A stretch of DNA of 64,000 nucleotides from Cyanobacterium aponinum PCC 10605. Lineage in GTDB: Bacteria > Cyanobacteriota > Cyanobacteriia > Cyanobacteriales > Cyanobacteriaceae. Where the stretch lies: contig NC_019776.1 in the NCBI RefSeq assembly GCF_000317675.1, positions 310,001 through 374,000 on the forward strand. The letters are read 5' to 3'. The notes beneath the pieces are model-generated. The model searched no databases. It was not told the DNA's origin and saw only the letters and a list, made by a program, of their open reading frames with translations. Below, in pieces: positions 1 to 10,370 of this stretch; within the stretch, counting starts at the first letter, position 1; each line of letters opens with the position of its first letter. A program made the position numbers and the translations under genes.

Positions 1-177
1 TTGTTGTAAATCCGGTAAATAATTGGCTAAATCGACGACGGGAGTAACTTCTTCGGGCAGTAATTCAGGGTTATTAACAGCGTAGGCAGGATGAGTGGGA
101 AATATAAACCAAGTTCCCAAACTGATTAAACCGACAAACAAAGCAAGGATTACTTTAGTAACAATACGATGGTGCAT
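1..177 (-). CDS. TPM-domain protein (Psb32-like), N-terminal part, cut by window edge
   Basis: Reading the minus strand from the ATG at 177 gives 59 codons open to the left edge. The N-terminus is a short basic stretch, a hydrophobic run of about 17 residues and an AYA cleavage-like site near residue 32, so it is exported or thylakoid-targeted. The mature start reads NNPELLPEEVTPVVDLANYL, which resembles the entry into TPM domains of cyanobacterial Psb32-type proteins linked to photosystem II repair. The catalytic/structural part lies outside the window, so the family call rests on about 25 residues and is tentative. Confidence 0.5.
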   Translation of the reverse strand, partial: MHHRIVTKVILALFVGLISLGTWFIFPTHPAYAVNNPELLPEEVTPVVDLANYLPDLQQ

Positions 178-411
178 AGTTTCTTAACAAATAAAGTAGT
201 TTTATAAAAGTTTTCTTAATTTTCGTTACAAATTTTAACTTTTATTTTAACTTAACTGTTTCAACTATGAAGGTATTTTTAATAAAGATAATCTCTGTTA
301 GAAATTAAGCGTTGCTTAATTGTGATATAAAATCTAACTTACATTTACCCTCAAAATTGAGGCATAAAAATATTATCACCATTGCAATAGTACCTAGTCC
401 CGAAGACTAAT

Positions 412-507
412 TTATTCAATCTGGGGCAATTCTTCACCGTTAGCAATAGGATCTTCAATATGTTGAGAAATAGCATCTTTAATATTTACGGTAATTTTCT
501 CATCGGA
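412..507 (-). pseudogene. HicB-type antitoxin relic (C-terminal piece)
   Basis: A minus-strand frame of about 31 codons reads DEKITVNIKDAISQHIED then ANGEELPQIE and stops. The NIKDAI / GEELPQ pattern is that of the C-terminal half of HicB (UPF0150) antitoxins. An in-frame stop lies just upstream and no start codon is available, so this is a fragment. It sits beside an intact hicBA pair on the opposite strand. The rest of 178-547 is AT-rich and holds no other gene I can support; the motif TTGAGGCATAAAAATATT at about 356-373 recurs at about 13307. Confidence 0.35.
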
Positions 508-547
508 TTATAATAATGATTAATAAAAGTTAATTATAGTAAAATCT

Positions 548-736
548 ATGAAAATAGAATATACATTTTGGCAAGAAAATGATGGTAAATATTTAGGTTA
601 TCTAAATGAGTATCCAGATTATTGGACACAAGGAGAAACATTAGAGGATTTAGAAGAACATCTTAAAGATCTGTATAAAGAGTTTTCTGTTCACTTTATT
701 CCTAGTATTAAAAAAGTGGCATTATTAGAAATTTAA
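548..736 (+). CDS. hicB: HicB family antitoxin
   Basis: A 62-residue protein with the compact HicB fold signature: an N-terminal strand (KIEYTFWQENDGKYLGYL), a YPDYWTQGET turn and a helix LEDLEEHLKDLYKEF. HicB binds and neutralises the mRNA interferase HicA and usually autoregulates the operon. There is no added C-terminal DNA-binding domain, so it is the short form. Its stop codon overlaps the hicA start by one base, which implies translational coupling. The order is antitoxin then toxin. The family call is confident; activity is inferred. Confidence 0.85.
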   Translation: MKIEYTFWQENDGKYLGYLNEYPDYWTQGETLEDLEEHLKDLYKEFSVHFIPSIKKVALLEI

Positions 737-915
737 TGAAACGGAAAGACTTAATTAAAATTATAGAAAAACATGGGTGTATTTTGATTCGTCATGGAGG
801 AAAGCACAATATTTATCAAAATCCCGATACTGGAATTTCTCAGCCAATTCCAAGACAGAAAGAAATTAATGAAAGATTAGCTAAGAAAATAATTAAAGAT
901 TTAACTGACAATTAA
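736..915 (+). CDS. hicA: HicA family mRNA interferase toxin
   Basis: A 59-residue protein starting at the ATG that overlaps the hicB stop. It begins MKRKDLIKIIEKHG and carries the HicA core RHGGKHNIY, whose His24 is the expected catalytic residue, followed by PIPRQKEINERLAKKI, the conserved second half. HicA has a dsRNA-binding-like fold and cleaves mRNA when released from HicB. The protein is full length for the family and the frame is intact, so the module looks functional. It is short enough to be missed by simple length filters. Confidence 0.85.
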   Translation: MKRKDLIKIIEKHGCILIRHGGKHNIYQNPDTGISQPIPRQKEINERLAKKIIKDLTDN

Positions 916-1185
916 AACTCGATCGCACTTCTAAACTCCCTATAAACCAGATAGAATTATTGACACAAGTTGGGTAGTCTTTATTTAACATACAATAGTC
1001 TCTCCTACATAGGGTCTAAAAGGATCATTAGCGGTATAGTATGAAACTGACCAAATTATGACAAAAATTATGGAGAAAAACAGCACTTTTGCAGTGTGGC
1101 TACTAAGGATGTCTCGTCTAATAGCAGAATTTTTTCTTGAAGCCAGAATAAACAAAAATAACCGAATTAAAAAATGTAATAAAAC

Positions 1186-1425
1186 CTATACAACAATACA
1201 CCAAAAGAAAAGTAACCCGAGCGCTTCAGCAATCCCGTTAGCGTCAGTGCAGGGATTAATTGTAGAAATATATTGAACATAACCTAATATGTAAGTTGAT
1301 ATTAACACCAATAATGAATAGTATAAAAACACCCTCCAAGATTCAATGGCGTAAAATATAACAGGCGATATTACGAAGAAAAATATCATAGGCGAAAAAA
1401 CGAATGCTAAAAGAAAGTATAACAT
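1186..1425 (-). CDS. small hypothetical membrane protein
   Basis: A 79-residue frame with ATG at 1425 and a GGAG about ten bases upstream. It contains two to three strongly hydrophobic stretches (about residues 2-24, 33-50 and 68-78) separated by a short polar loop (INPCTDANGIAEAL). I do not recognise a family. An overlapping plus-strand frame at 1058-1276 looks less protein-like. The gene is isolated between the hicBA pair and a broken PemK-like toxin, with no operon partner. It could be a real small membrane protein or a chance frame. Confidence 0.35.
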   Translation of the reverse strand: MLYFLLAFVFSPMIFFFVISPVIFYAIESWRVFLYYSLLVLISTYILGYVQYISTINPCTDANGIAEALGLLFFWCIVV

Positions 1426-1510
1426 TCTGCTCTAACTCCATAAAATAAATTTAGAGAACTCTAATTACAATTCCTTCTCATCGTATCCTTTGTTAAGTTC
1501 GATCCTATTA

Positions 1511-1859
1511 TTAATTATTCAAAATCCAATTTGCCAAGTTTGTTTGTATTTTTGTTAATCTTTCTGGAGAAATTTGTCCAATATAGCCAAAAAATATTTT
1601 TTGTGATACAACTGCTAATCTTGAAACTCTGACAACACTTTCTGATTTTAAACCTGTTTCTGAAAAATCAGAATCAAGAGGGGAAATAATTTCATCTAAG
1701 CCAATAATTTCTTGTCCTATTTTGCTCAAAATCATACAAACTAACCAATCTTCATAACTGTTTGGCACTGATTTAAGCAATAATGCAGGTCTTTATTTTG
1801 CTGACAATTAAATCTGTTTGCGGAAATTGAAACAAGACAATTTGACCAACTACTGCCAT
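1511..1859 (-). pseudogene. PemK/MazF-type toxin, disrupted by a one-base frameshift
   Basis: The first frame starts at ATG 1859, overlapping the antitoxin stop by ten bases, and reads MAVVGQIVLFQFPQTDLIVS then KIK before running to a stop near 1775. The rest continues one frame over as RPALLLKSVPNSYEDWLVCM and on to 1511. It includes GLDEIISPLDSDF, SVVRVSRLAVVS and GQISPERL, all typical of cyanobacterial PemK-like endoribonucleases. The total length is a multiple of three plus one, consistent with one extra base, most simply an A in the run near 1787-1791. A truncated frame from TTG 1780 would lack the N-terminal strand. Either the toxin is inactivated or the assembly has a homopolymer error. 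Confidence 0.75.
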
Positions 1860-2065
1860 TTTTCGATTAAATCTGCTTCTGTATATTCAGGAATAAGATC
1901 ATTTTCTAAACCTTTCATTGCTTGTTCAAGAGAAAACTGACTCCATAGTTGGTTTTCAGTTTTAAGATTCTCTTGTTGAATAATGTCAATCAAATTTAGC
2001 ACTTTCATCTGTTCACTTTCAGAAAGGTTCTCTATTTTCTGGTTAATTAATCCTTTAATAGACAT
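1850..2065 (-). CDS. antitoxin partner of the PemK-like toxin
   Basis: A 71-residue protein from ATG 2065, or 79 residues from TTG 2089. It has a helical N-terminus (SIKGLINQKIENLSESEQMK), a middle LIDIIQQENL and a C-terminal segment ending EYTEADLIEKWQ. This layout, with an N-terminal dimerisation helix region and an acidic, flexible toxin-wrapping tail, is common for antitoxins found directly upstream of PemK-like toxins. Its stop overlaps the toxin ATG. The frame is intact although the toxin is broken, which fits loss of the toxin under retained antitoxin. Function is inferred from position. Confidence 0.6.
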   Translation of the reverse strand: MSIKGLINQKIENLSESEQMKVLNLIDIIQQENLKTENQLWSQFSLEQAMKGLENDLIPEYTEADLIEKWQ

Positions 2066-2129
2066 TTTTGCAAATTCATTATCTATCAACGTTACTTTAT
2101 TTTATTTTATCTAAACCTATATAAACTCG

Positions 2130-2167
2130 ATCGCACTATTGGTAATTTATCGCACTATTGGTAATTT
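2130..2167. repeat. 19-bp tandem duplication over the tumE-like stop codon
   Basis: The 19-mer ATCGCACTATTGGTAATTT occurs twice head to tail (2130-2148 and 2149-2167). The right copy contains the stop codon and last codons of the minus-strand TumE-like gene. The duplication therefore lies just past the coding end and does not change the protein. Confidence 0.9.
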
Positions 2168-2550
2168 TCAAAATATTTAATTACCTCATTTAAAACTTGA
2201 TCGATGGTGGGTTTTTGGCAACTAATAACATCATCAGGTAAATGTTTATGATGAGGAAATGTAGAAAGATTAGGGAAATGTGGAGTGCTATCATAACGGA
2301 ATATTAAATAATTACTCTCATCTTGAAAATGATAACGATAATCCAGAAAATTTAACTGATTTTCCTTTATTTCTATTGCTTCGCTAATTTGTAACAAATG
2401 TGTCTGATGAAATCGTAATCTAATTTTTAAATTAGCTCTTTTGGGTGTGATAATCTCCTCAATATATAATTCTACATAAAGATTTTCGCACTGAACAATC
2501 ACTTGTTCAACTTTATTCAAATAATCAAATAAAATGCTAGGCGGCAACAT
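2155..2550 (-). CDS. TumE-like (DUF6516) toxin
   Basis: A 131-residue protein beginning MLPPSILFDYLNKVEQVIVQ, with a central YRYHFQDESNYLIFRYDSTP and a histidine-rich segment TPHFPNLSTFPHHKHLPDD before a helix that includes TIDQVLNEVIKYFENYQ. This is the pattern of DUF6516 proteins, annotated as toxin components of TumE-type TA systems. It overlaps the upstream antitoxin gene by 14 bases on the same strand, as expected for a TA operon. No frameshift is visible. The family call is from memory of the pattern; toxicity is inferred. Confidence 0.65.
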   Translation of the reverse strand: MLPPSILFDYLNKVEQVIVQCENLYVELYIEEIITPKRANLKIRLRFHQTHLLQISEAIEIKENQLNFLDYRYHFQDESNYLIFRYDSTPHFPNLSTFPHHKHLPDDVISCQKPTIDQVLNEVIKYFENYQ

Positions 2551-2770
2551 TATTTAATCGTTCTTGTAATTCTTGATGCAAAGCAATATAATGACGGTAA
2601 TCATTTGCCCATTCTATAAAAATGGCATCATCAGAAAACTTTCCTTGATTATATTTATTGAAAAAATCTTCAGAATCCATTTTATGCTGATTCTCATATA
2701 TACTTAGTCGCTTGGCAATGGCAATCAACGCATCTAAAGATGATGTATATTGAATTATTTGTTTGCGCAT
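2537..2770 (-). CDS. antitoxin partner of the TumE-like toxin
   Basis: A 77-residue, mostly helical protein (DALIAIAKRLSIYENQHKMD, then FFNKYNQGKFSDDAIFIEW and ANDYRHYIALHQELQERL). Small proteins with this 'rLs.YE..y.m.s.eF...y..G...dd..fieWandy' pattern regularly precede DUF6516 toxins in cyanobacteria. The start is ATG 2770 and the gene overlaps the toxin gene, so the two are probably co-translated. It has no recognisable DNA-binding motif. Confidence 0.6.
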   Translation of the reverse strand: MRKQIIQYTSSLDALIAIAKRLSIYENQHKMDSEDFFNKYNQGKFSDDAIFIEWANDYRHYIALHQELQERLNNVAA

Positions 2771-3116
2771 TTTCTTTTTAATGACTATTGATGAGTGAGT
2801 TATAGCCTTTCAGATACAAGGTTATCTCAAAATTATCATTAGATCAATGATTGCTTTTTAATGATCGCATTTTCAATAATCGAGCCTCATAAAAATCAAG
2901 TAGGTTGGGTATCTCGAAGTGCAATTCAATATTCAAACATCAATTAACCATGATTTTGTTGGGTTTCGTGTCTCAACCCAACCTACAAAGAAGATGCGAT
3001 CGCACTTGCCATAAAATAAAAATTAACGATTCTTATCAACAGTTGCCGAAATATTTGCATTCACTCAAGTGGCTTCGGTCAATCCGATGCACCGAAATGT
3101 TAGGCTGTAGTTTAGT
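2771..3116. other. gene-free stretch with an inverted repeat
   Basis: No convincing gene. It holds an inverted repeat with 11-bp arms (GTAGGTTGGGT at 2900-2910 and ACCCAACCTAC at 2976-2986) and a related TTGGGT copy between them. This is the style of the small palindromic repeats scattered in cyanobacterial genomes. A plus-strand frame at 2905-3123 runs through the repeat and is not protein-like. Confidence 0.6.
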
Positions 3117-3431
3117 TTATTGAAGTAGTCCTAGCTTTTTCAATCGAGAACGAATGCCACCTGGCTTTCTCTGAAACTCTCTAGCTAAATTATTGATTGT
3201 CACCCCTTGTTTGTAGCGTTGTCTTAATCGTTCATCTTCAGTCTTAGTCCAGCGTTCATAAGCTCGTGGGTGTGTTTTCTGAATATCTTTAATACTGTAT
3301 TTTTTTTGAGTTGCAACCTGCTTGAAAGTTTCATGTCTAACCACTTCAAAACGTACTCTACCTGTATTGATTGCCTTAGCAATGGCTTGCTGCAACTGAG
3401 ATAAATCTGCTTGCCCCGTCTTAACATCCAA
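3117..3431 (-). pseudogene. C-terminal remnant of an endonuclease-like protein with HTH-like tail
   Basis: About 104 residues. The first part (VVILDVKTGQADLSQLQQAI and NTGRVRFEVVRH, including residues read upstream of the first possible start) looks like the end of the restriction-endonuclease-like fold seen in predicted Holliday-junction-resolvase-related nucleases (Endonuc_Holl type), in which V-K-T-G carries the catalytic Lys. The second part (PRAYERWTKTEDERLRQRYK to GIRSRLKKLG) is an HTH-like module found at the C-terminus of various nucleases and helicases. The frame is open upstream only to about 3520, across a palindromic repeat, with no N-terminal half. I read it as truncated; the only in-frame start is TTG 3431. 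Confidence 0.5.
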
Positions 3432-3483
3432 AATTACAACTTCTAAATTATTTTCGTTCCCACCATTGTCCTTAGTTTCGTAA

Positions 3484-3512
3484 ATAAAAAAGTAGGGTGG
3501 GCAATGCCCACC
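3484..3512 (-). terminator. probable terminator of apcE
   Basis: A perfect palindrome GGTGGGCAATGCCCACC (3496-3512) is followed, read on the minus strand, by CTAC and a run of six T. It lies about 30 bases past the apcE stop. The same 21-bp hairpin sequence recurs between recJ and thiC. Confidence 0.7.
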
Positions 3513-3542
3513 TTATGTAATTAGATTAGATCTAGTTAATAT

Positions 3543-6332
<2,790 letters not shown>

Positions 6333-6370
6333 TTATAGATTAAATCTTTTTGGGGTCTGATTGTTATTTT

Positions 6371-6388
6371 GTTAACATTTGTTACAAC
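6371..6388. promoter_or_regulatory. candidate HLR1 (RpaB-type) site upstream of apcE
   Basis: GTTAACAT-TT-GTTACAAC is two imperfect eight-base repeats of the (G/T)TTACA(A/T)(A/T) type separated by two bases, the layout of HLR1 elements bound by the light-stress regulator RpaB in cyanobacteria. It lies 84 bases upstream of the apcE start codon. RpaB control of phycobilisome genes is known in model strains. The match is imperfect in the first half, so this is a prediction. Confidence 0.4.
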
Positions 6389-6471
6389 TTCTATGCTTAT
6401 TTTTCAGATTGATGGAGATTTAATCTCTTGTTTTATTCTCAAATTAGGACTCAGTAAGTCTTGAATAATGC

Positions 6472-7464
6472 TTAAAAGCTAACTTCATTTAACCAACGGA
6501 CAGCATCTTTTGCATGGTAAGTTAAGATTAAATCTGCTCCTGCTCGTTTAAAACTCATTAAGGTTTCAATGGTTACTTTTTTCTCATCTATCCAACCATT
6601 TAAGGCGGCGGCTTTCACCATGGAATATTCCCCAGAAACGTTATAGGCGGCAACGGGTAAGTTGGTAGCTTCTTTGACTCGCCAAATAATATCCATATAA
6701 GATAATGCTGGTTTCACCATAAGCATATCTGCACCCTCAGCAATATCTAATTCGATTTCTTTGAGAGCCTCTAAACTGTTGGCAGGATTCATTTGATAGG
6801 TGCGTCTATCTCCATAACTAGGAGCAGATTCGGCGGCATCTCTGAAAGGTCCATAATAGGCAGAGGCATATTTAGCGGCATAGGACATGATGGGGATATG
6901 ACTGAAACCATTTTCATCTAAGGCTTCTCTAATTACTTTAACAAAGCCATCCATCATCCCTGAAGGGGCAATAATATCAGCTCCTGCTTTTGCTTGGGAG
7001 ACTGCGGTTTTTTTCAATAGTTCAAGAGTTGGATCATTTAAAACCCGACCTACTAAATCGCCTACTTCTAAGTAACCACAATGTCCGTGGGGAGTATATT
7101 CACATAGGCAGGTATCATTCATCACGATTAAATCGGGTACTGCTTCTTTGACTGCGGTGGTTGCTTTTTGTACAATGCCACAATCATGCCATGCCCCAGT
7201 TGCTTCGTTGTCTTTATCTTCGGGAATACCAAAAAGAATAATAGCGGGAATCCCCATGTCATAGACCTCTTTGGCTTCCTCAACTATTTTGTCCACAGAT
7301 AATTGATAAACTCCAGGCATGGATTTGACTTCTTTTGCGATCGCATTTCCGGGTACTGCAAATAAAGGATAAATTAAATCATTAGGAGTTAAAACCGTTT
7401 CTTGTACCATGCGACGTAAGCCAACAGAAGCACGTAAACGGCGAGGGCGATTAATAGGGAACAT
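6472..7464 (-). CDS. hemB: porphobilinogen synthase (delta-aminolevulinate dehydratase)
   Basis: 330 residues, standard length. The enzyme condenses two 5-aminolevulinate molecules to porphobilinogen, feeding heme, chlorophyll and bilin synthesis. Visible features are the cysteine metal site in [14 protein letters not shown] (Cys119, Cys121, Cys129), the Lys in [17 protein letters not shown] (Lys198) and the Schiff-base Lys in MLMVKPA (Lys251). The Cys-rich site points to the zinc-binding form rather than the Asp-rich magnesium form. The gene is upstream of apcE on the same strand with a 184-base gap containing regulatory sequence, so the two are probably separately expressed. Supply of bilin precursor next to a bilin-bearing linker is suggestive only. 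Confidence 0.97.
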   Translation of the reverse strand: MFPINRPRRLRASVGLRRMVQETVLTPNDLIYPLFAVPGNAIAKEVKSMPGVYQLSVDKIVEEAKEVYDMGIPAIILFGIPEDKDNEATGAWHDCGIVQKATTAVKEAVPDLIVMNDTCLCEYTPHGHCGYLEVGDLVGRVLNDPTLELLKKTAVSQAKAGADIIAPSGMMDGFVKVIREALDENGFSHIPIMSYAAKYASAYYGPFRDAAESAPSYGDRRTYQMNPANSLEALKEIELDIAEGADMLMVKPALSYMDIIWRVKEATNLPVAAYNVSGEYSMVKAAALNGWIDEKKVTIETLMSFKRAGADLILTYHAKDAVRWLNEVSF

Positions 7465-7608
7465 ATCTAACTATTTATATTTGTTTGAATAATGACCGTT
7501 TTCCTAGTTTAAGGCGATCGCAGTCTTTTTCCCTATAAGTTAGCAATATTTTGTTACTTTTACCGTTTTGTTTGCAAATTGAAATACATATAAAATTATG
7601 GTTCTTCT

Positions 7609-7973
7609 GGTTCTTCAGAGTGTGGTTATGATAAATTTAATAAGAAAAACGGGACTTCCATAACCTTTTAGGTGTCAGGTGTCAGGTTGCAGGTTGCAGG
7701 TTGCAGGTATTAGGGGATGAGGGGATGAGGTGATGAGGGGAAAGGGGGAAGTAGGGGCTTAGGGTTTTGGGGTGGTAGGGGTTTTTAGCAAGGGGCTTTC
7801 TTCTGACCTAGGCAAGGGGCTTAAGCCCCTTGTTTAAGTCAGTTCGGATTAAGGCAATTTTATCGTTATTTCTAAGAAGCTATAAGATTTTCTGACTACG
7901 AGTTGGTCTGCTTTCAGCTTATCCAAAACTCAGGTTAACTAATAATTTACACGACGAGAAGTGATAGAGCCAA
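7609..7973. mobile_element. composite MITE-like element: family B ends with a family A copy inside
   Basis: The left end GGTTCTTCAGAGTGTGGTTA (7609) and right end TTACACGACGAGAAGTGATA (about 7949-7968) are also the two ends of an inverted, shorter element at 27603-27791. Inside, 7751-7937 is a near-identical copy (about 187 bp) of the right part of the family A element at 34676-35001, ending ATCCAAAACTCAGG. It also contains a GTGTCAGGTTGCAGG array and a G-rich run. The rest of the 511-base gap between hemB and the kinase (7465-7608) is AT-rich with no gene. Confidence 0.6.
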
Positions 7974-7975
7974 AA

Positions 7976-9835
7976 TTATTTTCTTTTGTCAAGAACTTCT
8001 AAAAAAGCAGAATTAGTAAGTTTCAAATTACCATCAATCATCTCTATGGTGAAATTTCTTTTCTCTTTTTGTTTTGTACCATCTTTATAAAGATAGGTGT
8101 TTTTTCCTTCCAAAGTAATAAGGTTTTCATTTTGATTGACGACTTTTAACTCTTCTACGGTTACTTGAGCAAATTGATTAAAAAAGCTAGGATCAAGGTT
8201 ATTCGGATTAGCAAAAAACTGACGGGCGCGATCGTAATTTTTCTGAGAAACTAAATTATAAAACTCCTGTAAGGCACTAACTGCGGAATCTGCATTTAAA
8301 GTGTTAGTTGTATTGGGCGTAGTGTTTTCAGCATTATCGACAGAAGTTGCATCAGTTTGATTATCCGCACTATCTCCCGTGTTAACCATATTTTCGGGGT
8401 TACTAATATCCGTCGTTATGGCATTGTTTTGAGACTCTACCTCGGCTTGCCTTCTCAACTGTTCAGCCCTAATTCTTTCTAATTCAGCTTGTTGACGTTG
8501 TTTTTCAGCTTCTGCTCTCCTTTGGGCTTCTTCTTCTCTCATTTTTTGTTCTTGAGCTAGTCTCGCTTCTGTTTCTGCCTTTTCTTGCTCAATTTGAGCG
8601 AGTTGTGCTTGAGTTTGTTGGATATATTCAGTGATTAAAAATCCCGCTGAAACTAAAACTCCGGCAATGATAGCACTTATAACTAAGGGAATCCAATTAT
8701 TTTTTTGGTAATTTTCTTGGGTATAAGTATCAGAAGAGTAAGAGGGTTGAGAAATCGGTTGAGAAAAGTTTTTTGGCTTAGTTACTGGGTGAGAAGGAGA
8801 ATTTTCCTGAGAATAAACAGGATTATTGACAGGTTTTATCTCTGGTTTAATATTTGGTTGTACTGGGGTAGGTGTGCCGGACATCGAGTTATAATCGACG
8901 GGAATGGCAACGGTAGGGGAATTAATTTCTGAGTTAGAATTTCTGGGAGAATGAAGAGGTAATTTGTCAGGAATTTCTCTCCCTTGGGGGATAACTGCAA
9001 CGGTTTGAATTTCACTCAAACACAAATCCTGTAACATTTCCTTGGCGGTTGCATAACGCTGACTTAGATCAATTTTACTCGCCCTACTTAGCACTTCTTG
9101 TAATTGTGGATCTATATCAGGGACATAATTAGTCCATTCTAACTGCCCATTTAATGAATTACTGGGAAATTCGATGGGATATTTTCCTGTTAGACTATAA
9201 ATCATAGTCAAGGCAAGGGCGTATAAATCGCTACTGTAAACGGTTCTACCCGTGCTTTGCTCAGGGGGCATAAATCCTTTTGTACCCACTACCACGGAGC
9301 TTACCATTGAACCAGAGCTCAAAGCCACAGTACCCATAGTTTCTTTCACTGCACCAAAGTCAATTAAAATGGGTACTCCATCACGGTGACGAATAATAAT
9401 ATTTTCAGGCTTAATATCTCTATGAATAATTTTTTGACTGTGAATAAATTGTAGAGTTTGCAATAAAGATGTGAGAATATTACGACATTGGCTGGAGTTT
9501 ATAATTCCCAAATCAGCAAGGCTTGTTCCTTCAATATATTCTTGAACTAGATAAAATTGGTTGTTTTCGACAAAATAAGCGTATAGTGTGGGAATTTGAG
9601 GACAGTTTTGCCCTAATTCTTCTAATACTTGAGCTTCTTTCTGGAAAAGATCGCTAATTACATCGGCGGATACATTATGATTAGAGTTAACTTGTCGCAG
9701 ACGTTTGATCACAATTAGTCGTTGAGAGGGTAAGTGGGTATCTCTGGCTAAAAATGTTTCTCCAAAGCCTCCTTTGCCTAAAGTATTTATAATTTGATAA
9801 CGCCCTGCAATTAATGAATCCATCTCAACTATCAT
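7976..9835 (-). CDS. membrane-anchored serine/threonine protein kinase
   Basis: 619 residues. The kinase domain spans about 11-275: Gly-loop GKGGFG (20-25), catalytic Lys44 in VIKRL, Glu67 region, HRDIKPEN (138-145), DFG (159-161) and an MPPEQS activation-segment end. A low-complexity Pro/Ser/Asn linker follows, then one transmembrane segment at about 383-405. Next comes a charged Glu/Gln/Arg coiled coil at about 408-465 and a C-terminal globular domain (about 515-619) of the type seen on other cyanobacterial kinases with an NTF2/IMS-like fold. The kinase should face the cytoplasm and the C-terminal domain the other side. ATG 9823 (MDSLIAGRYQ) is an alternative start. Confidence 0.93.
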   Translation of the reverse strand: MIVEMDSLIAGRYQIINTLGKGGFGETFLARDTHLPSQRLIVIKRLRQVNSNHNVSADVISDLFQKEAQVLEELGQNCPQIPTLYAYFVENNQFYLVQEYIEGTSLADLGIINSSQCRNILTSLLQTLQFIHSQKIIHRDIKPENIIIRHRDGVPILIDFGAVKETMGTVALSSGSMVSSVVVGTKGFMPPEQSTGRTVYSSDLYALALTMIYSLTGKYPIEFPSNSLNGQLEWTNYVPDIDPQLQEVLSRASKIDLSQRYATAKEMLQDLCLSEIQTVAVIPQGREIPDKLPLHSPRNSNSEINSPTVAIPVDYNSMSGTPTPVQPNIKPEIKPVNNPVYSQENSPSHPVTKPKNFSQPISQPSYSSDTYTQENYQKNNWIPLVISAIIAGVLVSAGFLITEYIQQTQAQLAQIEQEKAETEARLAQEQKMREEEAQRRAEAEKQRQQAELERIRAEQLRRQAEVESQNNAITTDISNPENMVNTGDSADNQTDATSVDNAENTTPNTTNTLNADSAVSALQEFYNLVSQKNYDRARQFFANPNNLDPSFFNQFAQVTVEELKVVNQNENLITLEGKNTYLYKDGTKQKEKRNFTIEMIDGNLKLTNSAFLEVLDKRK

Positions 9836-10143
9836 CTCTCAACAAAAAATCAAAGAAAACTTCTATTGAATATAGCAATTTCTTTCTCAATTCAGCTAGT
9901 TTTTAGCAAAAATATGTGGGTCTACAGCCCTGTCCTTCAGAGTATCAGTGTGTTATTATTTTTTTTCGGAGGCAAGGTACGCAAATTCATCAACCTCTTA
10001 AAAAATTAGTGACAAAATATAATATGGAGTACGTCAAAAAAACTTAAAACATGGGATTTTACAGAGTTTTTCCTGTTTGTATTTTTGGCATCCTCTCCGC
10101 CCTGTGCTTCCCTAAAGGATTGAAATTCCCACTACTAGAATAA
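9836..10143. other. gene-free stretch upstream of the family A element
   Basis: AT-rich. A 30-codon frame at about 10051-10143 (MGFYRVFPVCIFGILSALCF...) is not supported by anything else. The CATCCTCTCCGCCCT / CCTAAAGGATTGAAATTCCC text at about 10090-10130 resembles sequence near IS200/IS605-type ends, but no transposase or TnpB is present, so I leave it unassigned. Confidence 0.4.
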
Positions 10144-10345
10144 CCTCAGTTCGGTTTAAGAATATCCAACAAGGTTAGGTGTCAGGTTGCAGGTTGCAGG
10201 TTGCAGGTGGTAGGGGTTTTTAGCAAGGGGCTTAAGCCCCTTGTTTAAGTCAGTTCGGATTAAGGCAATTTTATCGTTGTTTCTAAGAAGCTATAAGGTT
10301 TTCTGACTAGGAGAAAATAATGCTTTCAGCTTATCCGAACTCAGG
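10144..10345. mobile_element. family A MITE-like element, with target duplication
   Basis: 202 bp. The left end is CCTCAGTTCGGTTTAAGAAT and the right end is CAGCTTATCCGAACTCAGG, imperfect inverted repeats of each other. It is flanked by CTAGAATAA (10135-10143) and TTAGAATAA (10346-10354), a 9-bp target duplication with one mismatch. Inside are a GTGTCAGGTTGCAGG array, the palindrome AAGGGGCTTAAGCCCCTT and about 100 bp shared with the copies ending at 7937 and 35001. It has no coding capacity. Confidence 0.75.
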
Positions 10346-10370
10346 TTAGAATAATTAAATCAAATTTGTT

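Noticed and set aside
1058-1276. Plus-strand frame of 72 codons
   Set aside because: Composition is not protein-like, it overlaps a more plausible minus-strand membrane-protein frame, and it has no recognisable domain.
2905-3123. Plus-strand frame of 72 codons
   Set aside because: It runs through an inverted repeat and shows no family pattern.
10110-10140. AAAGGATTGAAATTCCC, resembling a CRISPR repeat end or an IS200/IS605 end
   Set aside because: Single occurrence, no array and no transposase or TnpB nearby.
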